This document shows positions 12,534 to 20,174 of a stretch of DNA of 64,000 nt, piece after piece. The DNA is from Acidimicrobiaceae bacterium (lineage in GTDB: Bacteria; Actinomycetota; Acidimicrobiia; Acidimicrobiales; RAAP-2). The stretch spans positions 1 to 64,000 of the forward strand of contig DAHVAJ010000016.1 in NCBI GenBank assembly GCA_027314705.1, in the 5' to 3' direction. Under the pieces are notes generated by a model. The model had not been told where the DNA came from, searched no databases, and saw only the letters and a program-made list of their open reading frames with translations. Positions within the stretch are counted from its first letter, which is position 1. Each line of letters starts with the position of its first letter. Made by a program: the position numbers and the translations under genes.

Positions 12534-12899
12534 TCACGGTTCGTCGAGGACGCAGAACTCGTTGCCCTCGGGGTCGGCCAGTACCACCCAGCTCTCGGTG
12601 CCGGTCTGTCCGATCGACGGCCGGGTGGCCCCCAGCGCCTCGAGCCGCTCGACCTCGCGTTCCTGGTCGTCCGGGAGGAGGTCGAGGTGGAGGCGGTTCT
12701 TGCCCGTCTTGACCTCGGGCACGGCCAGGAAGAGCAGTGGCCGGGCGGCGCCGTGGTCGGGATGGACGTCGGGCGGCTCGAGCCACACGTCGCCGTCGTC
12801 GTCGATGCGTGCCTCCCAGCCGAGCGCCGCGGCCCAGAACCCGGCCAGACCGACCGGGTCACGTGCGTCGATGCTCACCGTCTCGATGCGTAGCGCCAT
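12534..12899 (-). CDS. VOC/glyoxalase-like protein
   Basis: A 121-residue single-domain vicinal-oxygen-chelate protein. The start MALRIETVSIDARDP, the central NRLHLDLLPDD with a metal-ligand-type His, and the end SWVVLADPEGNEFCVLDEP are typical of the actinobacterial glyoxalase-like group. Many members lack a known substrate and serve as ligand-binding or resistance proteins. The ATG at 12899 has AGGGGA close upstream; the longer open frame is not credible. It is convergent with the SDR gene with only 13 bases between. Confidence 0.8.
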   Translation of the reverse strand: MALRIETVSIDARDPVGLAGFWAAALGWEARIDDDGDVWLEPPDVHPDHGAARPLLFLAVPEVKTGKNRLHLDLLPDDQEREVERLEALGATRPSIGQTGTESWVVLADPEGNEFCVLDEP

Positions 12900-13023
12900 T
12901 CCCCTGTCCGCTGCCTCACGGTTCGCCTGCCGTCGGGCTGACTCTAGTGGGCTCGGTCGCGGTCGGCGGGGTGTGCGATACCGGGACGGTGCGTCGTGCC
13001 ACCACCTCGGGGCGGCACCTTCG

Positions 13024-13029
13024 TAGAGT
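13024..13029 (+). promoter_or_regulatory. Possible -10 (TAGAGT) of the MauA-like operon
   Basis: TAGAGT lies 50 bases before the ATG of the first operon gene. Transcripts would have a leader of about 43 bases containing the strong GGAGGTGA at 13068-13075. No convincing -35 was found. Confidence 0.35.
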
Positions 13030-13079
13030 TGGGAGGGACGCCCGGGGACGGCGTCTCCACCCAGCCCGGAGGTGAGCTC

Positions 13080-13925
13080 ATGGTCGCACTCGTCGTCGCC
13101 CTCGGGGCCGTGGTCGCCCTGGTGGCCGTCCTGGTGGCCGGTCTGCTCCGGAGCCATGCCGACATCCTGAAGGCCCTGCACGACCTCGGCGTCGGCGTGG
13201 GCGACCCGGTGGAGGGACGGGGTGCCGACGCGCCCGCCGGTCACGGCGCCACCTCGGGGCCGGTGCCCCTCCGCCTCGGTCCTCCGCTCCCGCCCGAGCG
13301 CGATTCGTCCTCGGCGCCCGCCCTGGCGGGCGTGACCCCGTGGGGCGACGCCCTGGCCGTGGCCCCGGCCTCGTCGGACGGCCTCACGCTCCTGGCCTTC
13401 CTCACCACCGGCTGCTCGTCGTGTGCCGGGTTCTGGGAGACGTTCCGACGTTCGGGCACCGTCGGCCTGCCCTACGGCACCCGGGTGGTCGTCGTGACCA
13501 AGGGGCCCGACCGGGAGCTCGCGACCGAGGTGGCCGCCCTCGCCCCGCCGGACCTCCCGGTCGTCATGTCCGGCGAGGCCTGGGACGACTACGAGGTGCC
13601 CGGCTCCCCCTTCTTCGTCCTGGTCGACGGGCGGTCCGGCCGTCGGGTCGGCGAGGGCGTGGCTAACGGGTTCGCGCAGGTGGCCGACCTGGTGCGCCGG
13701 GCCGAGGCCGAGCTCGGGGAGCGCTCGGTCGGCGGCCGGGCCCCGGGCGGGGCCATCGGCATCGACGGGCCGGCGCGCGAGGCGGCCAACGATCGGGAAC
13801 TGCGGGCGGCCGGCATCCTCCCCGGGGACCCGAGCCTGTACCCGAGGAAGCTCGAGGACCTCTACGGACCTGGCGGCTCCGCGGGCGGCGCACCGGCCGT
13901 GGGGCCGGTGGGACGAGCGGGCTGA
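13080..13925 (+). CDS. Membrane-anchored thioredoxin-like protein (MauD/TlpA type)
   Basis: 281 residues. An N-terminal membrane segment (residues 1-22) is followed by a Pro/Ala-rich linker. The thioredoxin-like domain begins near residue 100 with TLLAFLTTGCSSCAGFW; Cys112 and Cys115 form the redox pair. The later segment VPGSPFFVLVD gives the cis-Pro loop (SPFF). The domain should face outside and handle disulfides. ATG 13080 is set by GGAGGTGA. It heads an operon with a MauE-like protein and a Cys-rich MauA-like protein. This mirrors methylamine utilisation, where MauD and MauE are needed to mature the disulfide-rich MauA subunit. Confidence 0.75.
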   Translation: MVALVVALGAVVALVAVLVAGLLRSHADILKALHDLGVGVGDPVEGRGADAPAGHGATSGPVPLRLGPPLPPERDSSSAPALAGVTPWGDALAVAPASSDGLTLLAFLTTGCSSCAGFWETFRRSGTVGLPYGTRVVVVTKGPDRELATEVAALAPPDLPVVMSGEAWDDYEVPGSPFFVLVDGRSGRRVGEGVANGFAQVADLVRRAEAELGERSVGGRAPGGAIGIDGPAREAANDRELRAAGILPGDPSLYPRKLEDLYGPGGSAGGAPAVGPVGRAG

Positions 13926-13927
13926 GC

Positions 13928-14416
13928 GTGCCGGTCCTGCGGGCCCACGGCCTCGAGACGACCCTGCCCTCGGGGTTCGAGGGGCGCATCTTCGTGCGTC
14001 CCTCGGCCGGCGGCGCCGTGGCCCACCCGGTGGCCCACTTCGCCACCTTCCCCCTGCCGTCCACCACCGGCGACTTCGGGGGTGGCGCCGTCTCGCTCAT
14101 GGGGGACACCGACATCTTCGCCGTCCTCTTCGAGTACGGGCCCGAGAGCCTGGGCACGGCGCTCTTCGCCCGCCAGGGGATGCCACGCTCGCTGACGCCG
14201 GACGACTTCCGTCCCTACGTGCTGCGGCGGGGCCTCTCCGGCCAGTCGGGCACCCAGTGGTTCTTCACCGAGGGCGGGAGGCCCTTCACCCTCTACGTCG
14301 TGCTCGGCAGCCACGCCCGACGGGCGCAGCTGGTGCCCCGGGTCAACCAGCTGCTCGCGCCCCTCACCGTCCAGTCGGTGGCACCGGCCGCCGCCCCGGG
14401 GGCCGGATGGAACTGA
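13928..14416 (+). CDS. Unknown 162-residue protein of the MauA-like operon
   Basis: The function is not recognised. The GTG at 13928 lies two bases after the thioredoxin-like stop, and its TGA overlaps the alternative MauE start as TGATG, so it is clearly part of the operon. The protein has no signal peptide, membrane segment or Cys. It looks like a soluble beta-rich domain (GRIFVRPSAGGAVAHPVAHF, DTDIFAVLFEYGPESLG, WFFTEGGRPFTLYVVLGSH) and would stay in the cytosol. A chaperone or targeting role for the exported Cys-rich product is a guess from position alone. Confidence 0.65.
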   Translation: MPVLRAHGLETTLPSGFEGRIFVRPSAGGAVAHPVAHFATFPLPSTTGDFGGGAVSLMGDTDIFAVLFEYGPESLGTALFARQGMPRSLTPDDFRPYVLRRGLSGQSGTQWFFTEGGRPFTLYVVLGSHARRAQLVPRVNQLLAPLTVQSVAPAAAPGAGWN

Positions 14417-14961
14417 TGGGGCCGTACCTGGCGGCTTGTCTGGTCCTGACGGCGGCGGGTGCGGCCAAGACGTTCCGCCCGGGCGACACGGCCCGGGCCG
14501 TGGCTGTGCTCGTCCCCCTCCGGCCCCCCGTCCTCAGGACCGCGGTGCGGGCCGGGGCCGTGGTCGAGGCCGGTCTCGGGGTGGTGGCCGCGGCCCTGCC
14601 GGGTCCGCTCACCGCCGGCGCCGTGGCCCTCTCGTACCTCGGGTTCGCCGGCTTCGTGGGCGTCGCCCGGCTCCGGGGCGGACCCCTCGCCACCTGTGGG
14701 TGTTTCGGTACCCCGGACACGCCGGCCACCCGGCTTCACCTGGTGGTCGACCTCCTCCTCGCCGCCGTGGCCGCGGTGGTGGCCGGCACCATCGCCGCTG
14801 CCCCGCTGCCGTCCCTCCTCAACCAGCAGCCCTGGCACGGTGTACCGCTGGTTCTGCTGGCTCTCGCCTGCACCTGGCTGCTCGGCCTGACGCTCACCGC
14901 GCTGCCCCGGCTCGGTGCCGCCCGCCTCCGGTTGGGCATCACCAGGGGACCCTCCGCATGA
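14407..14961 (+). CDS. MauE/DoxX-like redox-associated membrane protein
   Basis: 184 residues with four to five hydrophobic helices. The MauE/DoxX signature is a GPLATCGCFG turn followed by TRLHLVVDLLLA. The CxCFG pair is the conserved thiol motif, and MauE works with MauD in disulfide formation of methylamine dehydrogenase. The start may be ATG 14407 or ATG 14416; the latter overlaps the previous stop as TGATG. The gene end overlaps the next start as ATGA, so it is translated together with the Cys-rich protein it probably serves. Confidence 0.75.
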   Translation: MELMGPYLAACLVLTAAGAAKTFRPGDTARAVAVLVPLRPPVLRTAVRAGAVVEAGLGVVAAALPGPLTAGAVALSYLGFAGFVGVARLRGGPLATCGCFGTPDTPATRLHLVVDLLLAAVAAVVAGTIAAAPLPSLLNQQPWHGVPLVLLALACTWLLGLTLTALPRLGAARLRLGITRGPSA

Positions 14962-15980
14962 CGCTGGTCGAGCGGGCGTCGGGCTTCCTCGGGGCCCACC
15001 TGTCGCGCCGCAGCTTCATCAACCGCTCGGCCGTGGCCGGGAGCGCCGTGGCCGTCGGGGCCGGCATGGACCTCGTGCTCCGGCCGGGCACGGCCTACGG
15101 CTACGTCTGCACGTGCGGCAACGCCAATTGCGGCTGCGGCTCGACGTGCTGCGCCGGGTTCTCGGAATTCTGCTGCTCGGTCAACGGCGGGTACAACTAC
15201 TGCCCCACGGGCACGGTCATGGCCGGCTGGTGGAAGGCCGACAACTCGTCCTACTGCGGCGGTCCCCGCTACTACATGGACTGCAACGCCACGTGCGGCT
15301 GCACCACCGGGTGCGGCAACGGATGGCAGTTCTGCGACACGGGGTGCGACGGGGTCGCCTGCGGCTGCGGCCCGCAGGGCTGCGACTCGTACGTCACCGG
15401 GTGCTTCCAGTTCCGCTACGGGCAGTGCAACCAGCAGGTCGACTGCCTGGGGCGGATCGTCTGCCGGGTCGTGGCCTGCGTCCCTCCGTGGACGGTCGAC
15501 CCCACCTGTACCACGGCGCTGGCCGTGGACGACAGCACCGCCGAGCAGAACGAACCGTGCTGGACGCCGGAACCTCCGACGCCCCCCCCGCCGCCGTGCC
15601 TCTCGCCGCTCACCCGGTGCGAGACGGCCGGAATGGTGGCCAGCACCGACGGTCGCGGTTACGCCGTGGTGACCGCCTTCGGGGCGTCGCTCCCCTTCGG
15701 CGACTTCCCCTCTGACGGCGACGTCTCGACGCTGCCCCTCAACCGGCCGGTGGTCGGGGCCGCGGCCACGCCGACCGGGGCCGGCTACTGGATGGTGGCC
15801 TCCGACGGCGGCATCTTCGCCTTCGGGGACGCCCCCTTCCACGGCTCGATGGGGGGCCAGCCGCTCAACCAGCCCATCGTCGGGATGGCGGCCACGCCGA
15901 CCGGGGCCGGCTACTGGATGGTGGCCTCCGACGGCGGCATCTTCGCCTTCGCCGCCCCCTTCTACGGTTCCCCCGCCTGA
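14958..15980 (+). CDS. Tat-exported Cys-rich MauA-like protein fused to GYWMVASDGG repeats
   Basis: 340 residues. A twin-arginine signal (SRRSFINRSAVAGSAVAVG) is followed by a domain with 26 Cys between residues 51 and 201. The stretch YCPTGTVMAGWWKADNSSYC with a following YYMDCNATCGC parallels the MauA light chain, where CPPGTKLATASWVASC carries a Trp of the TTQ cofactor; here Trp91/Trp92 take that place. A Pro-rich hinge (about 203-214) leads to three repeats of the GYWMVASDGGIFAFGDA type, the first degenerate and the last short. Tat export fits a protein folded or cross-linked before secretion. No MauB heavy chain or MauG lies in the window, so it is either a scaffold or a new TTQ-like enzyme. 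ATG 14958 overlaps the MauE-like stop. Confidence 0.65.
   Translation: MTLVERASGFLGAHLSRRSFINRSAVAGSAVAVGAGMDLVLRPGTAYGYVCTCGNANCGCGSTCCAGFSEFCCSVNGGYNYCPTGTVMAGWWKADNSSYCGGPRYYMDCNATCGCTTGCGNGWQFCDTGCDGVACGCGPQGCDSYVTGCFQFRYGQCNQQVDCLGRIVCRVVACVPPWTVDPTCTTALAVDDSTAEQNEPCWTPEPPTPPPPPCLSPLTRCETAGMVASTDGRGYAVVTAFGASLPFGDFPSDGDVSTLPLNRPVVGAAATPTGAGYWMVASDGGIFAFGDAPFHGSMGGQPLNQPIVGMAATPTGAGYWMVASDGGIFAFAAPFYGSPA
15762..15951 (+). repeat. 64-bp perfect direct repeat, offset 126 bp
   Basis: Bases 15762-15825 and 15888-15951 are identical and encode the strand and turn around GYWMVASDGGIFAF. Sequence after each copy differs. Perfect identity implies recent duplication or gene conversion within this gene. 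Confidence 0.85.
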
Positions 15981-16049
15981 CGTGTCCGGGCCCCGTCGCC
16001 CCATCGACCGGCCCCTGGCCACCCACCCGACCGACCGAACAGGAGCGCC

Positions 16050-16880
16050 ATGACCTTCACCGTCGCCCTCGCAGCCGCGCCCGTCACCGTCGCCGCTGCC
16101 GTGCGGTCCACGTGGTCGCCGTGCGGCCTCTCCATGCTCTCGACCATCACCCCCTTCGGCGAGCGGGCCAAGGGCCACCGCTACGCCGTCACCGTGACCT
16201 GGTTCGTGCTCGGTGCAGTGGTCGGCGGCCTCTCACTGGGCGCCGTGGCCGCGCTCGGTGCGGCCGGCCTGAGGGCCACCGGTGCGCCGTCGGGGGCCTG
16301 GACCGCCGTCGCCCTGGCGGTCACCCTGGTGACGTTGGCCTCGGAGACCGGCGCGGCCGGGATGCGCCTGCCCGTGCACCACCGGCAGGTGAACGAGCGG
16401 TGGCTCGACGCCTACCGGCCGTGGGTCTACGGTGCCGGCTTCGGCTGGCAGATCGGCTGCGGCCTGGCCACCTACATCACGACGGCAGCCGTCTACCTGA
16501 CCGTGGCCCTGGGCGCCCTCACCGGCAGTCCGGCGGCGGCCGTCGCCCTGGGCGGTCTCTTCGGCCTGGTGCGCGGGGTCGCCGTGATGCTCACGGCGGG
16601 CGTCCAGACGCCCGGTGCCCTGCTCGAGTTCCACCGTCGGTTCGCCGCGGCCGGCCCGGCTGTGGCCCGCGCCGTCACGGCCGTGCTGGTCCTGGCCGCG
16701 CTGGCCCTCCTGGTGGGGTCCCCCGGACCCGCTGCTCTGGCCGTGGTCGGTGGCACCGCCGTGGTCACCGGTGCGTTGCGCCTGGCCAGCCGGTCCCGAC
16801 GGACCCAGGTGGGGGCCCCGACCGGGAGTGCCACTCCGGCCGGGGCGGCACCCACCGAGCAGTCACTGGCCGCCGGCTGA
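16050..16880 (+). CDS. CcdA/DsbD-like two-cysteine membrane protein
   Basis: 276 residues with about six membrane helices. Only two cysteines stand out: Cys25 in STWSPCGLSML within the first helix and Cys137 in WQIGCGLATYIT in a middle helix. A buried Cys in TM1 next to Ser-Pro and another in TM4 is the arrangement by which CcdA/DsbD carry electrons across the membrane. Overall similarity to CcdA is weak, so this is an inferred role. It follows the MauA-like gene by 69 bases on the same strand and would supply reductant to the exported thioredoxin-like partner. A hydrophilic Thr/Pro tail ends the protein. It overlaps the convergent Lgt-like gene by 18 bases. Confidence 0.6.
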   Translation: MTFTVALAAAPVTVAAAVRSTWSPCGLSMLSTITPFGERAKGHRYAVTVTWFVLGAVVGGLSLGAVAALGAAGLRATGAPSGAWTAVALAVTLVTLASETGAAGMRLPVHHRQVNERWLDAYRPWVYGAGFGWQIGCGLATYITTAAVYLTVALGALTGSPAAAVALGGLFGLVRGVAVMLTAGVQTPGALLEFHRRFAAAGPAVARAVTAVLVLAALALLVGSPGPAALAVVGGTAVVTGALRLASRSRRTQVGAPTGSATPAGAAPTEQSLAAG

Positions 16881-17837
16881 CGCCTCGGCCGCGTCCGTTC
16901 CCCGCGGCCCCGGGGTCACCGGCTGGCCGGCCTCGCCGTCCGGCTCCGGCTCCTCGCCCGGCGTCGGCCCCCCGGCCGCCGGGACGCCGGACCGCCACCG
17001 GCGCAGGGGTCCGAGACGGGCGATCAGCAGCACGACCCCGGCCACGGTCAGTCCCACCCCGGCCAGCTGGACGAGGGCCGAGCCGAGATGGCCGGGCTCG
17101 CCGAGCCACAGGTGCTCGTCCAGGTAGCGCTCGATGCCCCAGAGGACCATGCCCACACCGAGGACGATCCCGGCCGGCGGGGGGACCGACCACGCCGCCA
17201 CACCCACATCGGTCGGCTCCCCGGTCGACGCCGGCTCCGAGGCCACTGCCCCGGCCGGGGCCGTGGTGCGGAGCCACCGTTCGACGAGGAGGAGGAGCCC
17301 GAAGATGGTGAAGTCCTCGAGCGACTGGAAGATGGGGACGGGCAGGCGCTTGCCCACCTGGCCGGCGTAGTACATGCCGAACCACTGGTGGGTGGGGTGG
17401 CCGCCCCCGGCCAGCATGAGCTGGGGGCCGAGAAGCCGTCCGAGCCCCCAACAGGCCATGAGGACCGGCGCCATCAGGTCGGCGAACCGGAGGGCACTGA
17501 GTTCCGGGCAGCGACGACGGACGCTGAACACGGCCACGGGCACCGCCAGGATGAGACCGCCGAAGGAGGACAGGCCGCCCTGCCAGACGGCCACGATCTG
17601 GCCGGGGTGGGCCGCATAGTAGGAGGAGTTGGCCAGCACGTGGGCGGCGCGAGCGCCCACCACGGCGGCGACCACCACCCAGAGGAACATGCCCGTCACC
17701 CACTCCCACCGGAACCCTGCCCGCCGCAGCCGGCGCTCGGTGTAGCGGAGCCCGAACCAGAAGGTGAGGGCCAGGCCGATCCCGTAGGTGTGGATCTCGA
17801 GGAACCAGATGTGGAAGGCGACGGGGATGGGTCTCAT
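16863..17837 (-). CDS. Lgt-like membrane protein lacking the catalytic His
   Basis: 324 residues with about seven membrane helices and the order of prolipoprotein diacylglyceryl transferase: HIWFLEIHTYGIGLALTFW, then YYAAHPGQIVAVWQGGLSSF, then CWGLGRLLGPQLM. In E. coli Lgt the essential His103 lies in GGMSFHGG; here the matching position is Phe92 (GGLSSFGG). The usual GRIGNF is GRLLGP, which keeps Arg134 but not the Asn. It is therefore probably not the cell's housekeeping Lgt but a paralogue with altered or lost activity. A hydrophilic tail of about 50 residues ends the protein. ATG 17837 starts the first helix; no clear ribosome site was seen. Confidence 0.65.
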   Translation of the reverse strand: MRPIPVAFHIWFLEIHTYGIGLALTFWFGLRYTERRLRRAGFRWEWVTGMFLWVVVAAVVGARAAHVLANSSYYAAHPGQIVAVWQGGLSSFGGLILAVPVAVFSVRRRCPELSALRFADLMAPVLMACWGLGRLLGPQLMLAGGGHPTHQWFGMYYAGQVGKRLPVPIFQSLEDFTIFGLLLLVERWLRTTAPAGAVASEPASTGEPTDVGVAAWSVPPPAGIVLGVGMVLWGIERYLDEHLWLGEPGHLGSALVQLAGVGLTVAGVVLLIARLGPLRRWRSGVPAAGGPTPGEEPEPDGEAGQPVTPGPRGTDAAEASAGGQ

Positions 17838-17905
17838 GGAGGGTTCCGGCCGCCCGGACAGGCCCGGCAGGTGGGGCCGGTGCAAAGCCGATGGCTCTCA
17901 GTATG

Positions 17906-17925
17906 CCCTACGGGCCCGGGTAGGG
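17906..17925. promoter_or_regulatory. Symmetrical element between divergent Lgt-like and SDR genes
   Basis: CCCTAC and GTAGGG are perfect inverted arms around GGGCCCGG. Each arm yields a -10-like hexamer, TAGGGT on the plus strand and TAGGGC on the minus strand. The site could be a paired divergent promoter or an operator. Confidence 0.35.
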
Positions 17926-17968
17926 TGACGGCGGCAGCCGGCGGCGCGACAGCGGGGGAGGACCGGGG

Positions 17969-18787
17969 ATGGGGACGGTCAGCGGCAAGGTGGCCGTGGT
18001 GACGGGCGGGGCGTCGGGCATCGGACTGGCGACGGCCACCCGGTTGGCCGCCGCCGGGGCCTCGGTCGCCGTGGTCGACCTCGACGGCGGCGCCGCCGAG
18101 CGGGCCGCGGGCGACCTCGGGGGCCTGGTGCTCCAGGCCGACGTGGGCCGCCCGGACGAGTGGCCGGGGATCGTGAGGGCGGTGACCCGCCGGTACGGTG
18201 GGATCGACCTCGCCCACCTCAACGCCGGGGTCACGACGGGGGAAGCGGACGTCACCAAGGTCAGCGACGAGGCCTACCGTCGGGCGACCGGGGTCAACGT
18301 CGACGGCGTCTTCTTCGGTATCCGTGCCCTCGTACCCGTCCTCGAGGCCCGGGGAGGCGGTGGCCTGGTGGCCACGGCCTCGCTGGCGGGACTCATCGGC
18401 TTCTCGCCCGACCCCGTCTACTGCCTCACCAAGCACGCCGTCGTCGGCCTCGTGCGTTCGTTGGCTCCCCAGCTCGCAGCGCAGGGGATCACCGTCAACG
18501 CCGTGTGCCCGAGCCTGGTCGACACGCCGCTGGTGGCCGACGTGAGAGAGGTCCTCGACCGGAGCGGGTTCCCCCTCATCGACGCCGACACGGTCGCCGA
18601 GGCCGTCGTCGGCTGCCTTTCCGGCGAGGAGACCGGACAGGCCCTGGTGATCCAGGCCGGGCGCGAGCCGGTCCCGTTCCGCTTCGCCCGCCCTCCCGGT
18701 CCCCGGGTCGGCGGTCACCGCGGGGGCCTGCCGCCGCCGGAGCTCACCGCCCACGACCAGGGCCGAGGCCCTTCCACCGCCCGGTAG
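17969..18787 (+). CDS. Short-chain dehydrogenase/reductase
   Basis: 272 residues. Cofactor motif TGGASGIG near the start, an acidic VVDLDGG after beta-2 (NAD-preferring pattern), NAG in LAHLNAGV, and catalytic Y/K in YCLTK. GITVNAVCPSLVDTPL is the usual strand 6. The normal C-terminal VDGG lid is replaced by ALVIQAGREPVPF, followed by a 40-residue Pro/Gly-rich tail, so substrate specificity is open. ATG 17969 is preceded by GGGGGAGGA. It stands alone, divergent from the Lgt-like gene. Confidence 0.85.
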   Translation: MGTVSGKVAVVTGGASGIGLATATRLAAAGASVAVVDLDGGAAERAAGDLGGLVLQADVGRPDEWPGIVRAVTRRYGGIDLAHLNAGVTTGEADVTKVSDEAYRRATGVNVDGVFFGIRALVPVLEARGGGGLVATASLAGLIGFSPDPVYCLTKHAVVGLVRSLAPQLAAQGITVNAVCPSLVDTPLVADVREVLDRSGFPLIDADTVAEAVVGCLSGEETGQALVIQAGREPVPFRFARPPGPRVGGHRGGLPPPELTAHDQGRGPSTAR

Positions 18788-18835
18788 GCCGGCGGGAGGG
18801 GACGGGCCTCGGCCGCCGGCCGGTGACCGGACGGC

Positions 18836-20086
18836 CTAGCCCACCACCCGGCCGACGCCGACGAAGCCGCTGCCGGTCCGCACGCCGGTGATCCACACCG
18901 ACGCCCCGGTGTAGGGCGCCTCGATCATCGAACCGCCGCCCACGTACATGGCCACGTGGTCCGAGCCGCCCGGACCGTAGAACAGGAGGTCGCCGGGCTG
19001 GATGTCGGCCAGCGGGATGTGGGTGGTGTCGGCGTACTGCGCCCCCGAGTAGTGGGGGAGGCCGATCCCGACCTGAGCGTAGGCCCACTGCACGAGCCCC
19101 GAGCAGTCGAAGCCGGCCGGAGTGGTGCCGCCCCAGACGTAGGGCACGCCGATCTCCCGTTCGGCCGCCTGCACCGCTCCCGCTGCACCCGCGGCCAGCG
19201 GGGGAGGTGGTGCCGGGGGGATCGGCGCACTCCCGGCCCCGCCCGACGATCCGCCGGACGGCCTCGAGCTCCCGCCACCGGGCGTCACGACCGCCGCGGT
19301 CTGGGCCGCCGCCTGGGCCGCCTGGGCCTGCTGGAGTCGCTGGTTGAAGGCCGCCTGGGCCGCCTGGGCCGCCGCCGCTTCTGCGGCTGCCTTCTGCTGG
19401 GCCACCAGGTTCTGGATGGTGGCGTCGACGCTGGCCAGCGTGGCCTGGTCCTGCTGGGCCAGGGCCGACGCTTGCGACTGCGACTGGGTCAGGTTGTCCC
19501 TGGTCGCCTGGGCCTGGGCCTGCTGTTGCTCGAGCGAGGTCTGGGTGTCCTGGAGGTGGGCCTGGGCCGTGTGGAGGCGGGCGATGGTGGCCGTGACGTT
19601 GCCGGTGGCGATGGCCGAGTACTCGGAGCGGATCCCGCTCGTGTTCACGTTCGAGGTGAAGAGCTGGGTGTCGGTGCTGGTCGTCCCACTGCTCGTGTAG
19701 TCGGCGATGGCCTGGGTCCGGAGCTGGGCCTGGTCCTGGGCCACCTGCTGCTGGTCCTTGGCGAGCTCGGCCTTCGAGGCATCGATCTGGCCCTGCAGCT
19801 GTGAGAGCCGGTAGTCCGCTGCGGTGACCTGGCCGGTGAGCGCCTGGATCTGGGCCTCGTCGGCCTGGATCTTGGCGGTGATGGCGGCGGCCTGGGCGCG
19901 GGCGTTGGCGATGGGATCGGCGGAGGCCGGGCCCGCGGCCGGGAGCATCGAGGCTGCGACCCCCAGGGCCGAGGCCACGGCGACCATGCCGATCGACCGC
20001 CTCGAGGGGGCCGTGTCACTGGTTCGGCGGGCACCTGGCTCGGACGTCGAGGACGGCTCGGCGTGAGTCATACGGGGACCCTTCAT
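18836..20086 (-). CDS. NlpC/P60 peptidoglycan endopeptidase with coiled-coil domain (RipA-like)
   Basis: 416 residues. A basic leader and hydrophobic Ala-rich segment form a long signal peptide ending near ASADP. Residues about 60-250 are a Gln/Ala-rich coiled coil, as in autoregulated cell-separation hydrolases. A Gly/Ser/Pro linker leads to the NlpC/P60 domain with the catalytic Cys in TPAGFDCSGLVQWAY, the His in SDHVAMYVGGG and a third polar residue near MIEAPYTG. It would cut stem-peptide bonds in the wall during growth or division. The start may be ATG 20086 or ATG 20071; the latter has AAGGG upstream. Confidence 0.9.
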   Translation of the reverse strand: MKGPRMTHAEPSSTSEPGARRTSDTAPSRRSIGMVAVASALGVAASMLPAAGPASADPIANARAQAAAITAKIQADEAQIQALTGQVTAADYRLSQLQGQIDASKAELAKDQQQVAQDQAQLRTQAIADYTSSGTTSTDTQLFTSNVNTSGIRSEYSAIATGNVTATIARLHTAQAHLQDTQTSLEQQQAQAQATRDNLTQSQSQASALAQQDQATLASVDATIQNLVAQQKAAAEAAAAQAAQAAFNQRLQQAQAAQAAAQTAAVVTPGGGSSRPSGGSSGGAGSAPIPPAPPPPLAAGAAGAVQAAEREIGVPYVWGGTTPAGFDCSGLVQWAYAQVGIGLPHYSGAQYADTTHIPLADIQPGDLLFYGPGGSDHVAMYVGGGSMIEAPYTGASVWITGVRTGSGFVGVGRVVG

Positions 20087-20174
20087 AGTCGCTCGCCGCC
20101 CTCACGGCAAGGACCCCCCGGCAAATACAGGTGTTGAACAGGGACGTTGTCTGAGGTCGTCCGCCGATCCCCCG

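Noticed and set aside
11372-12862. Upstream extension of the FadD frame to a 1013-codon protein
   Set aside because: The extension is antisense to the SDR gene and has no recognisable domain; ATG 11371 has a strong ribosome site and the family N-terminus.
13080-16880. A true methylamine dehydrogenase (mau) operon
   Set aside because: No MauB heavy chain, MauG diheme enzyme or amicyanin gene is present, and the Cys-rich protein has about twice the Cys number of MauA and extra repeats.
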